From positions 42,027,718 through 42,091,717 of the forward strand of contig OX243814.1 of assembly GCA_945859605.1 (NCBI GenBank): a stretch of DNA of 64,000 bases, given 5' to 3'. Positions within the stretch are counted from its first letter, which is position 1; each line of letters begins with the position of its first letter. Source of the stretch: Lumbricus rubellus (taxonomy: Eukaryota > Annelida > Clitellata > Crassiclitellata > Lumbricidae). Made by a program: the position numbers and the translations under genes. The notes below the pieces were generated by a model. It searched no databases and was not told where the DNA came from. It saw nothing but the letters and a program-made list of their open reading frames with translations. Of this stretch, positions 49,047 to 56,648 are shown in pieces.

Positions 49047-50347
49047 TCAAAAGTCATACTAATGCAGAAGTGGTGGTGATAATGCTGATTATGCGAAGCT
49101 TAGAAGACAATCATATATCACAAACAGTGACTAACAATAGCAGACAACGATGGTAATAATTGACAATTCGTCTAAGTGCCTATAACACAGTCTAAACAAA
49201 CGAAGACTATTATAAAGAACAGCATAGAACACAGACGCACACAGCAGCACACAAGCATACATACAGAAGCACACAAGCATACATACAGCAGCACACAAGC
49301 ATACATACAGTCGACCGCCACAGTCGTATCTTGCACACACACATACTGCCACAATGTGCCACAATGCCACATGATGTCTTTTTGTAGGGCCTACCTGGTA
49401 TGTTAATGTAACAATCATTAGCGTTGGTATACACCTAATTAGAACCAATGTTTGTTCAGCTGCTACTTAATAATATGCTAATCCACTCAACTGCTATTCA
49501 CAGAACATACTGCACAGCTATTATTTGTAGAAAGAATAATAATAATTAATTATTAATTGACGATCTTCGTCCAATAATAATTATTATCCACAATTATACT
49601 CGACCGTTGCGTTTATTTCTGCATTACTTACTTCCTTGATGCCTTGCACGATAACTTGATGAGTTCTTATCTAATCTGACCTGAACTAATGTCTTATCTA
49701 ATCTGACCTGAACTAATGTCTTATATAATCTGACCTGAACTAATGTCTTATCTAATCTGACCTGAACTAATGTCTTATCTAATCTGACCTGAACTAATGT
49801 CTTATCTAATCTGACCTGAACTAATGTCTTATCTAATCTGACCTGTACAGTAACTAATGTCTTCTTTGGAGCCGCAACTAACAATGTTTAAGGCATCAAT
49901 CGTCAGCATTGGTCGCATTTGCCGGGCTTCCGAGCAGGTTTTATTGAAAGGGTGCTTTGTAAATTCTGATTGATTGGTTGATTTATTGATTCAAAGGGGC
50001 ATACCGGTGGCAAAAGAAATATTTCCCTGATATTGTTAAGTGACAAGGGGCTGTTGTAATCTTGCATAGGTAACGTGACATCGCCAGCTTCCAGCCTGCA
50101 CCGTAAAAACCTCGATCGTGTCGATGTCTACCTGGACAACAGCGGTGGACGCCAACCCTACGACCAGCCGGCCAACCTCTGCGGCACAGCACAGCGTCTA
50201 ACGATGATAGAAAACCCAAACCGGTTTCAGATACACTGCCGCAACCCGACGACCGCACGCTATGCCTACATCGTGACGCAGGGACAAACGCTACGCAGCG
50301 CTCGCCTCTTCAGCGCTGTCATCTGCGAAGTTATCGTCTACGGCTAG
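34145..50347 (+). CDS. Secreted protein with two discoidin (F5/8C) domains and a third galactose-binding-like domain
   Basis: Ten coding exons: 34145-34238, 34957-35162, 40718-40840, 41742-41880, 42248-42391, 44950-45122, 45905-46049, 46899-46946, 47439-47672 and 50070-50347. They sum to 1584 nt (527 aa plus TAG) with every junction GT-AG and every phase compatible, which strongly supports the model. Residues 1 to about 18 are a signal peptide. Cys33-Cys186 and Cys189-Cys338 are F5/8 type C domains (PLGM at 38-41, WLQIDLG at 90-96, WLQFDLG at 239-245, TQGRGD and TRGRGD). A Cys-containing linker occupies 342-357. Residues 358-527 form a third jelly-roll-like domain (AVDGDTD at 391-397, FMVDLG at 416-421, ending CEVIVYG) resembling F-type lectin folds. 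The family binds glycans, phospholipid or collagen outside the cell; the actual ligand is unknown. No transmembrane segment seen. A non-coding 5' exon is possible because an acceptor TTTTTCAG directly precedes the ATG. Confidence 0.9.
34375..34458 (+). repeat. SINE 3' end with ACAAT tail, intron 1
   Basis: TTGGGAGCGCTTCTGAAAGG, then AAGAAGCGCTTTATAAG and a short (ACAAT)n tail. Confidence 0.65.
34680..34950. repeat. (GATT)n array directly before exon 2
   Basis: GATT/TTGA units with AATC in the middle, ending six bases before the AG acceptor of exon 2. It takes the place where a pyrimidine tract would normally be. Confidence 0.92.
34957..35162 (+). CDS. Discoidin gene exon 2: start of F5/8C domain 1
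   Basis: Enters in phase 1 and leaves in phase 0. Encodes CLDYGPLGMITGS, then FGWCARYKTASEWLQIDLG, the hallmark N-terminal half of an F5/8C domain. Donor gtcagg. Confidence 0.93.
35215..35335. repeat. (GATT)n array after exon 2, intron 2
   Basis: GATTGATTGG and GATTCAGTGATT units. A CCA/CAC trinucleotide tract follows at about 35540-35690. Confidence 0.9.
35700..36770. other. Intron 2, unique sequence
   Basis: No exon or recognisable element between the CCA tract and the hAT element at 36771, apart from TA/CG-rich short runs near 36370 and 36580. Confidence 0.5.
36771..37744. mobile_element. Non-autonomous hAT element in intron 2
   Basis: Exact 11-bp TIRs TAGGGCTGTTG and CAACAGCCCTA, flanked by GTTTAAAC on both sides (36763-36770 and 37745-37752). 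Subterminal regions are dense in TTAATCG/CGATTAA words, as in many hAT elements. The 974-bp interior has no transposase frame. Confidence 0.9.
37753..38640. other. Intron 2, unique sequence
   Basis: Nothing recognised. Confidence 0.5.
38641..38760 (+). repeat. GGATAAAGGAGGAGGG dispersed repeat
   Basis: TGCCAGTACAAGTCCCGAGT, CTGGATAAAGGAGGAGGGAG and later GTGTCGTTAAACAGCAACAA, sharing both blocks with 40268-40475. Confidence 0.65.
39365..39660. repeat. GA/GACA purine tract, intron 2
   Basis: GAGAGGGAGA, GACAGACAGA and related units. Flanking 38761-39364 and 39661-40267 are unique intron. Confidence 0.93.
40268..40475. repeat. Inverted pair of the GGATAAAGGAGG repeat
   Basis: GTGCCAGCCCCAGCCTGGAT plus AAAGGAGGGGCGACACTA on the left and, inverted, TCCAGGCCTGGGACTGGCAC on the right. 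ATGTCGTTAAACAACAAAAG lies between. This suggests a TIR element of about 200 bp ending 240 bp before exon 3. Confidence 0.7.
40718..40840 (+). CDS. Discoidin gene exon 3: middle of F5/8C domain 1
   Basis: 41 codons, phase 0 both ends, donor gtaggc. Encodes VTGVMTQGRGDSMEWVTSFM and ISYSLDAFNW, the conserved core strand pair of F5/8C domains. Confidence 0.93.
40925..41197. mobile_element. hAT-type MITE, CAAGGCCGTA family, intron 3
   Basis: TIRs CAAGGCCGTATAGTTGG and GACTATACGGCCTTG, exactly 273 bp like the copy at 33617. The flanking octamers AATGCATG and TGTGCATA match at 5 of 8, so the duplication has decayed. Confidence 0.8.
41293..41533 (+). repeat. Left arm of an inverted repeat bracketing exons 4-5
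   Basis: Starts GCTTAGCCCTATATTGCACA and ends ...CCATGACTTTCGCCGTGCAATA. It is the diverged reverse complement of 42670-42900. Each arm has its own short terminal inverted repeat (ATATTGCAC...GTGCAATAT), so each is probably a separate MITE copy. Confidence 0.88.
41742..41880 (+). CDS. Discoidin gene exon 4: end of F5/8C domain 1
   Basis: Phase 0 in, phase 1 out, donor gtaaga. Encodes VFEGNIDSNSIKHSYLDTPI and then RFIKFHIIDWQKHPSMRVEI and IGCQ, the canonical F5/8C ending with its closing cysteine (Cys186). Confidence 0.95.
42248..42391 (+). CDS. Discoidin gene exon 5: start of F5/8C domain 2
   Basis: Phase 1 in, phase 1 out, acceptor CTGCTCTGCAG, donor gtaaat. Encodes CKVAISLPPFVVISASSHR, with FHVTNKAWCAKQETG near the end. 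It lacks the PLGM motif of domain 1. Confidence 0.92.
42437..42600. repeat. ATC/GTC/AAC trinucleotide tract, intron 5
   Basis: ATCATCATC, GTCGTCGTC, AACAACAAC and AGCAGC units. Confidence 0.92.
42670..42900 (-). repeat. Right arm of the inverted repeat bracketing exons 4-5
   Basis: Contains AAACTTTAACATTTAAAAA, TTGCGCATATGCGAAAA, TTCGCGAGATGGCGATAGCA and ends GTGTGCAATATAGGGCTAAGC, each matching the left arm in reverse complement. Confidence 0.88.
42901..43914. other. Intron 5, unique sequence
   Basis: Nothing recognised. Two short open frames (43370-43561, 43604-43852) are not supported as exons by splice sites or similarity. Confidence 0.45.
43915..44010. repeat. CTCTGT/TGTG tract
   Basis: TCTGTCTGTGTGTC units. 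A longer similar tract lies at 44410-44785. Confidence 0.9.
44410..44785. repeat. TCTG/TGTG tract, intron 5
   Basis: CTGTCTCTGTGTG units. The Cys/Ser/Val-rich frames are artefacts. Confidence 0.92.
44800..44875 (+). repeat. SINE 3' end, intron 5
   Basis: GCAATGAGCGTCTCTGATTG and GTAAGTGGCGCTATATAAAT, the diverged family tail. Confidence 0.6.
44950..45122 (+). CDS. Discoidin gene exon 6: middle of F5/8C domain 2
   Basis: Phase 1 in, phase 0 out, acceptor TTGGCAG, donor gtgacc. Encodes ADQWLQFDLGPPTLVTGLVT, RGRGDSGKKQWVTRYRVSYS and NDSLHWVHYKDA, a clear F5/8C core. Confidence 0.95.
45158..45192 (+). mobile_element. Left end of a hAT-type element, interrupted
   Basis: CAGTGGCGTAGTCAGG is a typical hAT-MITE terminus. 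The MITE at 45193 has inserted 34 bp inside it. The opposite end was not found. Confidence 0.5.
45193..45439. mobile_element. hAT-type MITE, perfect 8-bp target duplication, intron 6
   Basis: TIRs CATAGGCGTACG and CGTACGCCTATG flanked by GTGGGAGG on both sides (45185-45192 and 45440-45447). The 247-bp interior has C-, A- and G-runs and repeated TTCGGGCAA words. Confidence 0.92.
45448..45904. other. Intron 6, unique sequence
   Basis: No element recognised between the MITE and exon 7. Confidence 0.45.
45905..46049 (+). CDS. Discoidin gene exon 7: end of F5/8C domain 2
   Basis: Phase 0 in, phase 1 out, acceptor TTGTCTTGTAG, donor gtagta. Encodes EFIGNVDKHIERYHYLNSPF, then ARYVRFHPLEWH and GLIGCPYR, with the closing Cys338. 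Confidence 0.95.
46125..46168. repeat. TE-derived motif ACTAGCGTACCCGGCCACGC
   Basis: ACTAGCGTACCCGGCCACGC followed by GTTGCTGCGGC is a string I know as a recurrent terminus of interspersed repeats in many animal genomes. I cannot name the element with confidence. Confidence 0.4.
46270..46628. repeat. 36-bp minisatellite, about 10 copies, intron 7
   Basis: The unit CTCCAACTCCTCATTCTTCT plus TCTCCTTCTCCTCATT is repeated with very few changes. Because 36 is divisible by 3, long frames stay open on both strands (ELENEEKEKKNE on minus); these are not genes. Confidence 0.95.
46899..46946 (+). CDS. Discoidin gene exon 8: cysteine linker
   Basis: A 48-nt exon, phase 1 in and out, acceptor ACTTTCAG, donor gtaaat. 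Encodes SCPVGFIRLNEFTPC, joining domain 2 to domain 3. Its two cysteines could form a small disulphide loop. Being phase 1-1 it can be skipped without a frameshift. Confidence 0.82.
47174..47316. mobile_element. Small TIR element GTGAGAATTG family, intron 8
   Basis: GTGAGAATTGTGGAAAC at the left and CGGCAATTCTCACCC at the right, with the shared internal ATTGGGGTAGAAAACAT. Same family as 24436. Confidence 0.7.
47439..47672 (+). CDS. Discoidin gene exon 9: first half of the third domain
   Basis: Phase 1 in and out, acceptor AATGGCAG, donor gtaggc. Encodes ENLAFHKESWVNSKRHNKRH, then QAARAVDGDTDSHVNSCF and FMVDLGASRRVSGIVIV. The order NLAF, ARAVDG, MVDLG and V.GI.I is that of fucolectin/F5-8-like galactose-binding folds. 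Confidence 0.92.
47893..48075 (+). repeat. SINE 3' end and (GAAT)n tail, intron 9
   Basis: CGTGGCTGGGCTGAGAGTGC, CCCTGAGTAGGTTTCTGGAA and GGTGCGCAACATAGAG precede a GAAT/GAGT array at 47985-48070. Confidence 0.75.
48430..48720. repeat. GGGTGG run and TCTG/CTCTGT tract, intron 9
   Basis: G-rich 48420-48475 followed by pyrimidine/TG units to about 48715. Confidence 0.9.
48930..49047. repeat. (TG)n, intron 9
   Basis: TG dinucleotide array with CG interruptions. A short ACACAAGCATACATACAGCA-type repeat follows at 49235-49310. Confidence 0.95.
49665..49862. repeat. 27-bp minisatellite, about 7 copies, intron 9
   Basis: The unit TGACCTGAACTAATGTCTTA plus TCTAATC is nearly exact. The (LDKTLVQVR)n minus-strand frame is an artefact. 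Confidence 0.95.
49885..49992 (+). repeat. SINE 3' end with GATT tail, intron 9
   Basis: CCGGGCTTCCGAGCAGGTTT and GAAAGGGTGCTTTGTAAAT, then GATTGATTGG. Ends about 80 bp before exon 10. Confidence 0.6.
50070..50347 (+). CDS. Discoidin gene exon 10: end of the third domain and stop
   Basis: Phase 1 in, acceptor CTTGCATAG, TAG at 50345-50347. Encodes NLDRVDVYLDNSGGRQPYDQ, a central NLCGTAQRLTM, FQIHCRN and the terminal ICEVIVYG. The CEVxVYG ending is typical of fucolectin/F5-8C-like domains. The full fucose-binding His-Arg-x-Asp motif of F-type lectins is not evident, so sugar binding is uncertain. Confidence 0.93.
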
Positions 50348-51930
50348 CCGCTAAATTTCACCCGCTGAACACAAATGTCACTATGACAACGGACGAGTCC
50401 ATTACTACGGACGAGTCTATTAGGACCGAGGTGGAAGCCTACGACGCGCAGGCTAATCGTTAACTGTGGTAATTATCTATCGCTAGTGTAGTAACCGACG
50501 TGGAATGAACGGCGAAATAATGCTCCATGCATGACAACTGCCGCGGTACATCATGGTGTGTTGCGGCCCACAGCCCGCATGGCACCCGAAACAAAACAAT
50601 CGGTCAAAGTGCCGCAGATTAAGCTAATGGCGATGATGCTCACGTATATTTACGAACGCAGTACTATTATACGTTTGCGTACTCAGCAGCAATTTTCCGA
50701 AATTATGGTCATAGATACATAAATATATATATATATACAGTATATATATATCTATATTTAAAGAACTACATGTATAATTATATGCTGGAGTAGGCCTATA
50801 TATTTAATATGTATTTCTTTATGCCTGTAACTGCGTACGTGATAATCGTACACAAAGATTACTTTGATTGAAAGGGGGATGTATATGGAAATGTCCTGCG
50901 TCTCTTTAAGACATTTAGAGCAGTAGATAAATAATTGTAGAGAGAGAAATGCCTAAACGCATTGTGAGAATTGTGGAAAAATAACTGTTCCACTTGTTGT
51001 GTTTACATACACAAAGTTATTATATGCATAGGTCTATATGCCTGAATATATATATATATATATATATGCATCTTTGCTAGGCAGTTTCAGCCTAAAGTAA
51101 CACTGATATAATCATAGGTAGGCCGACTGACCCTACTCCATTAAGGTCAAGGTCAACCCTATACGTACCATCTTCTCCCAAAGTGGACCATGGACCTTCG
51201 GGGTGGTACTGTGACCGTCTCACCAAGGACCACTGATGCTGCTCTCCTCTAAGCGCTCTCACTGTTCGTCCCATCATCGCCCTTCATTCGCCTCAGATGG
51301 TTTTCGTGCCAGAGCTGCTGATCTTTTTCGCATCATATACAACAGTGTATAGTGTATAGCCTACCACTGCGTATTCATCGTGTTTTTCATACTACTTGAT
51401 GGCGATAAATTTGTAAGGCCTGCCAATTGTCAGTTGTGAGGCGCCTTTCTAACGGCATATAGGCTATAGCTGCATTACGGCGTCATTGAAATTATTTCTA
51501 ACGCGCCGTAATACAGCCATACAATTATTGTCTTTGTTGTTGTTATTGTTATTGAGGAGTTCATTTTCGACTGTTTACAATGATGATATTCCTATAATCA
51601 GCCCTGATTCAAAAGTGTTAAATATACGTGCGCGACGTTTATGCCTATAGGCCTGTAGCTAATGATAAGGGACTTTGTCTTGTAGATCATAATGCGCTCT
51701 TTAGTTTAGACCAAAAAACACACGCACGCACACGCAGACACGCGAACACCCACCCATATACAGGAACACTTCAGTAAACGCGAGCAGCAATTAAATGGCG
51801 AGTCTTGACAAGTTCCATAATTCAGTTGGCATTAGTTAATCAATGTCCACATAGAATGGGATCCCGCTTGCATTACGCTAAATTACTACCTCGAAATAAT
51901 TTGCCTGCTTTCTACCATTTGCTTAAGACC
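50348..51930. other. 3' UTR and intergenic
   Basis: No AATAAA was found close downstream of the stop. Contains (TA)n at 50723-50756 and 51046-51066 and a GTGAGAATTGTGGAAAAAT MITE end at about 50969. Sequence at 51100-51320 resembles weakly a coding remnant but is not assigned. Confidence 0.5.
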
Positions 51931-51934
51931 TATC

Positions 51935-52015
51935 GCTTTAGCCGTGGCTGGGAGCGCTTCTGAGTAGGCTTCTTGAAGGGGCGCTATATAATTTTTTTTA
52001 AATGAATGAATGTTA
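51935..52015 (+). repeat. SINE 3' end with AATG tail
   Basis: CGTGGCTGGGAGCGCTTCTG, AGTAGGCTTCTTGAAGGGGC and GCTATATAATTTTTTT, then AATGAATGAATG. The best preserved tail copy. Confidence 0.8.
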
Positions 52016-53055
52016 TCGTGGTGCATATACCACAGAAATGTTAAGCAAGTTCGTTGACTATAATAATTATTGTGACTTTGATTTTTGGAAGATTCTAAAG
52101 GTTGTAGCCTACTCGTGTAGGATACAATGAACTGTGTACATGAAGAATAACAAACTCTTATAAGTTGCAACAATGCGTGTTCCATCTGCTATTATTTTCT
52201 TTATGGATTAATAATTATCTGCAATTTGTGGGTCTTTTTGGTGCAAGTAAATATTCGTCATGGTGTTTACACAGAAATTGCGGCTTTCGTGTGCACGTTA
52301 AGCATCAACTTTTATACTGATATACTATAATTAGCCTAATTGTTAGGTGCTCAAAAAAAGTTGAAAATTCTTAGCTACCAGGATATTTTCCCATGCGTCT
52401 CATAGAGATGAGTCTAAAAAGCCAAATTTGGGGAAAGGGGAAGGGCGGAAGGGGGTCAGGTTGGAGTTGGTTCAACTTTCAACGTTAAACTTTCCTCCTC
52501 TATAATAATGATAGTCAACAAAAATATATAATTATAGAGCCTACTTTAATCTGATCTTCTTTCATCAGAAATAAACTATAGGCCTATGTGTATCGCACAA
52601 CAACAAAATCATCAGCCAATGTTCTTTCGTGAAAAGAAGCGTGCAGTTATTTCCGATTAAAACAATGAAACATCTTTAAAGCAATGTACAGTCGATCGCA
52701 ATGTACAAAAACAAATGATACTTATATGAATAACGAGAGACTATAAGCAAGAAAACAAGCGTTGACCGCTTGCACTAAATCGTATAACCCTGAAAGCAAT
52801 TAGAATAATTGCTATATTATATAGGCCTAGCCTGTTTTTTGCTGCATCAAGCAATAGGTTGAAATCTATGTATACAATGTCATGTAGATGATATAAGTTA
52901 AGGCAATTTTACAGTCTATAAAAATTGTAGTCTCTACTTCAATATAACGATTTCATGTGCATTGTACAATCTGGCAAAAACATGGTAGCTTAATTCTGCA
53001 CCAAAATGGTCAGATGGAGAATAAATAAATATCAATGTATCCTCTGCTTCCTGAA
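52016..53055. other. Intergenic, nothing recognised
   Basis: AT-rich unique DNA with TAGGCCTA near 52580 and 52824 and a G-rich run near 52430-52470. Confidence 0.5.
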
Positions 53056-53090
53056 GCGATAGAGACAAACAGACAGACAGACAGATAGGC

Positions 53091-53129
<39 letters not shown>

Positions 53130-53205
53130 TAGAAATAGGCCCGACAGAGACAGAAATACAGACATACAGAAATAGACAGACAGAGGGACAAACAGACAGA
53201 CAGAT
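53056..53205. repeat. (GACA)n microsatellite
   Basis: GACAGACA units with AAACAGA variants. Confidence 0.95.
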
Positions 53206-56200
53206 TTTCTATAACTGAAGATTCCTCAAGTAAACTACGCACTCATTAATTTTAGTGTCACACTGAAAATATACATGAAGCTGTCTTAGCCAAAGTGTCT
53301 GTCAACTCTAAGTAGGTAGCTTTGCACGCAATACGGCCTATAATAATGCCACACAGAAAGTTCTAACCAAATTGTACGCATGCAACCTACGCAATGAAGA
53401 CCATGCCACGACCGCAGACCGGGCAGGTGTTTCCAGAAATAATGCATGTCAACTATATTATACACCTAATATGTATCGCTAGCCTACTTTGTCATGCAAA
53501 CGGAAAACATTGTGTTGAGTTTAAACATCCAAAAATTAACCCATGACATCAATGTCTAGGAGAAGAATAGAGTGCTTATAGAGCCAACCAAACTGTATAA
53601 GGTGCTGGCGTCAGGGTGAAAATCACCAGGGCTTTAGGAGCTTTAACCACCCTAGCTAGAGTCTCTCTTATACGACTCCCCAGTAAAGTTTAAACGCTGA
53701 AATAGGCTTCGCAATGACAAGACAAAATAAACGACATATTTTGCATAATAAATAATATTGAGGCGGCTCTCGTTTAAGCTCGTCTGAGATAATTATATGC
53801 TGCATTTCCTATTCGCACGATATCAAATGTGTATAGTCATACTGCTCATAATTTTTATTTGAATGAACAACCAGAACCTAAAGTCTCAGAAGACGATCGC
53901 TGTTGACTTTATTCTGAGGTTCATGAATAATACTCTGTTGAGATTTGAACACCATATGTATACCACTGCAGGCTAACTATGATGAGACAACAGCCACACT
54001 CTGGACTTGGGTTTGAATTCATTTACAGACAGCCATCATAGATGATGGAAGGATGGAAGGAAGACATAGTTACGTGATCATCGCATAAAAATCATGCATG
54101 ACCAATAATTGACCATTGATCAGATGCTAATCTACATGTAACTTTGCAAATGTCAAACTATATTATTCCTGCCAGAGAATCAATGCTGTTATTCGCCAAA
54201 ATTGAGATAACAGACTCGGGCTTTTTTAACGTGCACTTGTACACAAAATGTGCAGTTCTAGATGGATTTGTGCAGTTGTAGAAGCACTTCTTTACAGTTA
54301 AAACTAGCAAAAATGGTAATTTTCCTCTGATTGAAAGTAATTTACCATGGATGATGGAAAGGAAAAGAAGGGTCTGTTGCGCAGTTCTAAAAATTCCTTT
54401 AAAACATCTCTGATCAAACTTCATCAGAATTAAGTCTAACAACTGTATAATGAAACAAGATGAATATCACATGAACATGGCTGAAAAGCATGAAAGCAGA
54501 TTGAACTGTTAAGTCTTTTATTGTGTGAAATGCAAGCAGTGCATACACATGTGAGCAAACTATAATTATACACAAGACAAGATGTATTGTTCGTAAACAA
54601 TAATAATTATGCTACAAGCCAACCATTACAATGCCAATTCTGTTCTACAGTCTGTTGTCAGAACTCGATATTTATAAACAAAACGAGAGTTAAGATTAAA
54701 TGTGAGATTGATTAGGAAGAATGCTTAAAATAGTAATGCGATAATTGTTGTTAAAAAATAGAAATCTACAGCCTTAGTGTACACAACTCTCGTAACGCAA
54801 GCACTGGGAGAAACCATTGCAAACCAAGACGATACAAAGCGACAGAATCCGACGGTAAACTTTAAGAAAATTTCGTTCCAACACTTACTGAAGTACAGAC
54901 AGCAGCAGGTAGGCCTATACAGTGGTACGCGGAACTAACTTGTCATGGATGACGCAGCCAACCAACGCCACGACGTGACGAGGTGATCAAGGCAAGATAG
55001 AATACAACGCAACAGAATACAACACTTTCTCAAGATAGGCCAATTGGTGAAAAGTTTTTGAATGTGATGATACGTTATAAGGATTAGATTTAAAGACATA
55101 ACTCATGATGTTCTTGCAGTTCCACGAGAATTGTTTTGTTGTTGTTGCTCCCTAACAACGAAGTTAATGGTATCGAAATGTCCTGATTTTTGAGAAAAAT
55201 ACCCCGTGTACCAGTTGTTCTGGTAGAAATGCATTCCTGTAACATGCAAATGCAATCATGGGGTGCAATGCCCATATTTTGTGAAACATCAGAACCGTGG
55301 GGAGAGATATAATTCAGGTAGGAGCAAGACTGCAGGTCGTACTAGTGCTCCGTCAGGGTGCGATTTGGTGGGGAAACTTTCTCACTGCTCCGATACAAAT
55401 TAGTTATCCCTATTTCCAATAAATATCGACTAGTTCTATAGGACTTCCCAAATGTTGATTCCAATTGCCAATCGCACCCAGAGCTGATATGAGCCGAAAA
55501 CGAACTAAAACCTACGTAAGCTTAATAATTGTGAAAGTTAAAGTCCAGAGATAAAATCTGAACATGCATTTGGTGCGAATAAAATGTTCATCAAAACTTC
55601 CGATTAAAGTATACAATTTAATTTAACAGCGCAAAGAAACATCTCTAACAGAATGTTTTTCTTGGTCTGGTGCTCTATTTCTAAATTCTAGGCGACTAAA
55701 TCAAAGGATTAAGCAAGCAAGGCATTACGCTTGAGAAGCGAAGAGGACTAAGTACAACGCAGAAAGAAGCTGATGTGAACACGCAACGCATGTAGGCCTA
55801 TATACGCCAAATCGCCCACTCCAAGTATGAATGGATGTGCTCGCACATGGGCATACTGACACATAATCTTACACATGTAACAAAGCCATAATTACACACT
55901 ATTACACACGCCTTTAAATATAAAGTTACACTTGCATAGAATAATATATACACTCACAATAATTATACACTGGTTGATGCATAGACACAGTTTATTTCAA
56001 ACTTTCGACTTGCGTATAGGACGACGCGACACGTAACAAATTTGCGCTGATTGAAACACAGTTCCGCAAAGGACTTTTCAGTTCATCATTGCAGTTGTAT
56101 TTTTCCAGCATGACGAAACGAAAGCTAGCAATTTTCCTCTTCTTGCAAGCGTTTCTCGATGCACACAAACGTCTTGCAATGCTTGCAACACGTCAACACG

Positions 56201-56466
56201 ATCCGAGTAAGATTAGCCCTACCTGAAGACCGTTTCCTGCGGTCAACAAGAAATCGGCCGTACACGCAGCAGCATGGCTACACACCGCAGACGCTATAGG
56301 CCCTAAACCACGGACCAGTAACTCAAAACTAAACACACACAAACACTACATTTAGACACTTGCGTAACAGCGAAGAAAACAAGCGGGGTCGCCTATCGTC
56401 TTCATCATGCAGGCAGGGTTTACCACAGCGATATTTGGTTGAGCGGTTGATCGGTAATGGTGGTGG
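53206..56466. other. Intergenic and probable 3' UTR of the Ets4-type gene
   Basis: Unique, free of recognised transposons and microsatellites. On the minus strand AATAAA occurs at 55996-55991, about 470 nt after the ETS stop, and another at 54522-54517. Either could end the transcript; the choice is inference. Confidence 0.4.
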
Positions 56467-56648
56467 TCACATGTACTGTGAGCAGAATTGATAGACGAGT
56501 CGTTTCGAGTTGGCCGTCTTCTTGATGATCCCTTTCTTGTAGTATTGTCGGATGCTTCGCGACAGTTTGTCGTAGTTCATCGCGGGTCGGTTCTTTCGCT
56601 CGCCCCACAGTTTAGCAACTCTAACGGAATCCTCAATCTTGAATATGC
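56467..56648 (-). CDS. ets4: Ets4-type gene, last exon: recognition helix and stop
   Basis: Phase 1 in, acceptor CTTGTAG on minus, stop TGA at 56469-56467. Encodes [36 protein letters not shown] and ends [11 protein letters not shown]. It contains the DNA-contacting helix 3 ([14 protein letters not shown]). Confidence 0.96.

Noticed and set aside
51100..51320. LINE-like coding remnant on minus
   Set aside because: Only scattered frames and no diagnostic motif; left unassigned.
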